Shown here in pieces: positions 62,147 to 64,000 of a DNA stretch of 64,000 nt. The stretch is from contig CAYVAT010000009.1 in the NCBI GenBank assembly GCA_964449165.1, positions 20,322 to 84,321 of the forward strand. The letters run 5' to 3'. Source of the stretch: CAYSCW01 sp964449165 (lineage in GTDB: Bacteria > Acidobacteriota > Aminicenantia > Aminicenantales > Aminicenantaceae). A program made the position numbers and the translations under genes. Within the stretch, counting starts at the first letter, position 1. Each line of letters begins with the position of its first letter. Below the pieces are notes generated by a model. The model did no database searches, was not told the DNA's origin, and worked only from the letters and a program-made list of their open reading frames with translations.

Positions 62147-63340
62147 ATGGACAGCTTGGTTTCACCCGGCGATCACTGGATCTTATGGACAGCCCTCGTT
62201 GCTGCGGCCGGCTTGAGTATTTTTTTAGAACAAAAAAACAAAATTGCTGCAAAACTGACGGGTCCTGTGTTGGCTCTTATCCTTGGAATGCTCATGTCAA
62301 ACCTCAGGATTTTGCCTACAGATGCAACGACCTATGATATTGTTTGGGATTATGTAGTCCCCCTGGTCATTCCTCTTCTCCTGATGAAGATGAATATCAG
62401 AAAAATCATCAAAGAAACAGGCAGGATGTTCGGCGCCTTTCACTTGAGCGCTCTTGGGACTATTGTAGGGGGCTTTATCGCAGTCATCTTGCTCCATAAT
62501 CTGATTGCAGAAGTTGCTAAGATTGGAGGAATTATGACTGCGAGTTACATCGGAGGAGGGGTAAACTTTGTGGCCATGGTCTCTACTTTTAAACCACCCG
62601 AGAGCCTCGTAAATGCTACCATCGTTGCTGATAACGGTGTAATGGCTCTCTATTTTCTTGTTCTTCTCGCTCTTCCCGCATCCATCCTGGTCAGAAAAAT
62701 CTTTCCCCTAACTTCGGTTTCAAAGACTTACTATGATGAGGATTCTCGAGAAGGAGCCAAAGCCTTCTGGAAGCCCAAGCCCATATCTTTACTGGATATT
62801 GCTCTTTCTTTAGCCTTGGCCTTTATCATTGCTGCTTCCTCCATTAAAGTAAGTTCATTCTTTGGGACTGCTCATATGCCTTCCATTGTAAGGTCGATTT
62901 TAGGCCAAAAATACCTCGTCCTGACAACCTTTTCTATTGCCATCCCAATATTGTTCCCGAAATTTACAGAAAAAATTTCTGGATCTGAGGAATTAGGAAC
63001 TTTTTTGATCTACATCTTCTTTGTTCTTATTGGCATTCCAGCCAGTTTTAAGACGGTCATCATGAAAAGTCCACTGCTTCTTTTATTTTGTGCGCTTATG
63101 CTTTTTATGAATTTCCTTATTACCTTTGGATTAGGGAAGGCATTCAAGTTCGAATTAGAGGAGCTGGTTTTAGTGGCCGCTGCAACCTCAGGAGGACCAA
63201 TGAATGCAGCTGCCATCGCTATTTCAAAGGGATGGAGGTCGCTTATCTTCCCTTCTTTCCTGGTTGGAATCTGGGGATATGTGATCGGGAATTACTTAGG
63301 ATACATAACGGGGATTTTCTTGATAAATATAATGAAATAG
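62147..63340 (+). CDS. DUF819-family membrane protein (putative permease)
   Basis: The protein is 397 residues with about 10-11 hydrophobic segments; the family signature is KLTGPVLALILGMLMSN near 36-52, the ASYIGGGVNFVAM motif near 131-143 and ATSGGPMNAAAIA near 349-361. The two glycine-rich re-entrant-like segments suggest an ion-coupled transporter. No function has been proven for the family to my knowledge. AGAGGTG lies 6-7 bases before ATG 62147. It sits near peptide- and phosphate-related genes, which might hint at uptake of a small organic acid or peptide derivative, but this is speculation. Confidence 0.85.
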   Translation: MDSLVSPGDHWILWTALVAAAGLSIFLEQKNKIAAKLTGPVLALILGMLMSNLRILPTDATTYDIVWDYVVPLVIPLLLMKMNIRKIIKETGRMFGAFHLSALGTIVGGFIAVILLHNLIAEVAKIGGIMTASYIGGGVNFVAMVSTFKPPESLVNATIVADNGVMALYFLVLLALPASILVRKIFPLTSVSKTYYDEDSREGAKAFWKPKPISLLDIALSLALAFIIAASSIKVSSFFGTAHMPSIVRSILGQKYLVLTTFSIAIPILFPKFTEKISGSEELGTFLIYIFFVLIGIPASFKTVIMKSPLLLLFCALMLFMNFLITFGLGKAFKFELEELVLVAAATSGGPMNAAAIAISKGWRSLIFPSFLVGIWGYVIGNYLGYITGIFLINIMK

Positions 63341-63378
63341 GGAAAAGCCGCGAAAGAGATCCTTTATTCTTCTGATTA

Positions 63379-63599
63379 TTAAGGTAAAGTTCCTCCCTCA
63401 ATTTCTTCAGGAGTTATGGAATCATAGCATTCAAAAGCAATATTCAGCTCTTCTGCTATAGCCTTCAAATCTGCTAGATAGTCGCCTTCCACTGCCATGG
63501 GATGATTGGAGTTGAGCTTCCATTCGATTCGGCCGCAAAGCTTTAGATACCAGTGAGGCCACTCAGGGTTGCCGCGTGCATAACGCTCCTGCCATTGCT
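63379..63599 (-). pseudogene. 3' remnant of a second fucose-isomerase-family gene
   Basis: The last 72 codons match the end of the intact isomerase at 30.8 kb at 64 of 72 residues (QWQER, then NPEWPHWYLKLCGRIEWKLN, then stop). Homology extends into the 3' flank to about 63341. At 63599/63600 the match ends abruptly and is followed within 20 bases by the 3' end of a second lacI copy, so the ABC-transporter genes and most of the isomerase have been deleted here. No start codon remains. Confidence 0.9.
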
Positions 63600-63626
63600 A
63601 AGGCGATTGGAAAGACATTTGCTTTT

Positions 63627-64000
63627 CTACAATCGATGCTTTTTTACGGATATAGGAATGATGATATGATATTCTTTTCGTTCCCGGCACTTGATTCTGT
63701 CAATAAGAAGGGAAACAGCAGCGCTGGCCAGTTTCTCCATATCCTGATCCGCACTGATGAGCGGGCGTTTAAAAATATCAGCATAATAGGCGATGTCAAA
63801 ACCTGACATCATGATTGAACGCTTATGCTGTTTCTCATAGCTCTGGACAACTTTCATCGCTCCGAAGAAAACAAGATTATTTATACAAAAAACAGCTTCT
63901 GGACTGGTATCTTGGCTAAGAAGGGCTTCCATCATCTCTTCTCCCGCTTCCTTGGAGTAGCCTCTGAATAAAACTAATTTCTTGTCAAGTTTTAATGAAT
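63627..64000 (-). CDS. LacI-family regulator, second copy (5' end outside window)
   Basis: The visible C-terminal part is the sensor domain of a LacI-type repressor: NNLVFFGAMKVVQSYEK, SGFDIAYYADIFKRPL, and tail ISVKKHRL. Over the last 102 residues it differs at only 7 from the regulator at 36.3-37.3 kb, so the two are recent duplicates and may recognise the same operator. The start and DNA-binding domain lie beyond 64000, so it cannot be said whether the gene is whole. Its 3' neighbour is the isomerase remnant. Confidence 0.85.
   Translation of the reverse strand, partial: SLKLDKKLVLFRGYSKEAGEEMMEALLSQDTSPEAVFCINNLVFFGAMKVVQSYEKQHKRSIMMSGFDIAYYADIFKRPLISADQDMEKLASAAVSLLIDRIKCRERKEYHIIIPISVKKHRL

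Noticed and set aside
1..64000. CRISPR array, tRNA, rRNA, prophage or intact transposase
   Set aside because: I looked for spaced direct repeats, cloverleaf-like and conserved rRNA stretches and transposase motifs and found none; only the GGGGTCAGACC palindrome suggests mobility.

Overview
The window is 64 kb of a draft scaffold (two runs of 100 N) from a diderm bacterium. It carries BamA/TamA-type and TamB proteins, a TonB-dependent receptor, many lipoproteins and HslUV. The receptor with an N-terminal carboxypeptidase-regulatory-like domain, the sulfatase-like/TPR proteins, the LVIVD-repeat protein and the acyl-CoA carboxylase genes together suggest an Acidobacteriota- or Aminicenantes-type organism. 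That assignment is an inference, and no rRNA gene is present to test it.

Region 1 (1-22.4 kb, almost all minus strand) is a housekeeping block. It holds mutS (3' end outside the window), pgsA on the plus strand, an envelope-biogenesis run read tamB > Omp85 (seven POTRA-like repeats) > SurA-like chaperone > fabD, a biotin-dependent acyl-CoA carboxylase (beta subunit, biotin carboxylase, biotin carrier), a small transaldolase, hslV-hslU-lipoprotein-FAH hydrolase in tightly coupled order, a lipoprotein M3 peptidase and a GNAT. A palindromic GGGGTCAGACC repeat and an assembly gap sit between mutS and pgsA.

Region 2 (22.5-30.7 kb) has a double-SIS MurQ/GKRP-like protein followed by a sodium:solute symporter, a membrane glycosyltransferase-TPR fusion, a small zinc-ribbon membrane protein and a secreted LVIVD-repeat protein.

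Region 3 (30.8-58.3 kb) is an accessory carbohydrate-utilisation island: an L-fucose-isomerase-family enzyme, a complete sugar ABC transporter, a LacI regulator, a sulfatase-like/TPR protein, a phosphoesterase-CBM9 lipoprotein, two exported amidohydrolases, GH127, a TonB-dependent receptor, GH172, a dipeptide epimerase and an alpha-oxoamine-synthase-type PLP enzyme. A pseudo-palindrome CAATCGTTTG with a central CG, typical of LacI-family operators, lies inside or beside recognisable promoters upstream of lacI, the sulfatase cluster, GH127 and the TonB receptor. This suggests one regulon. The island is also decaying: there are remnants of two GH172 genes, a fucose-isomerase-like gene, a sulfatase-TPR gene, a histidine kinase and probably a peptidase.

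Region 4 (58.4-64 kb) holds a beta-lactamase/VanX-like fusion whose VanX zinc-site residues are changed, a class B acid phosphatase, a DUF819 membrane protein, and a second, deleted copy of the isomerase-lacI arrangement running off the window end.
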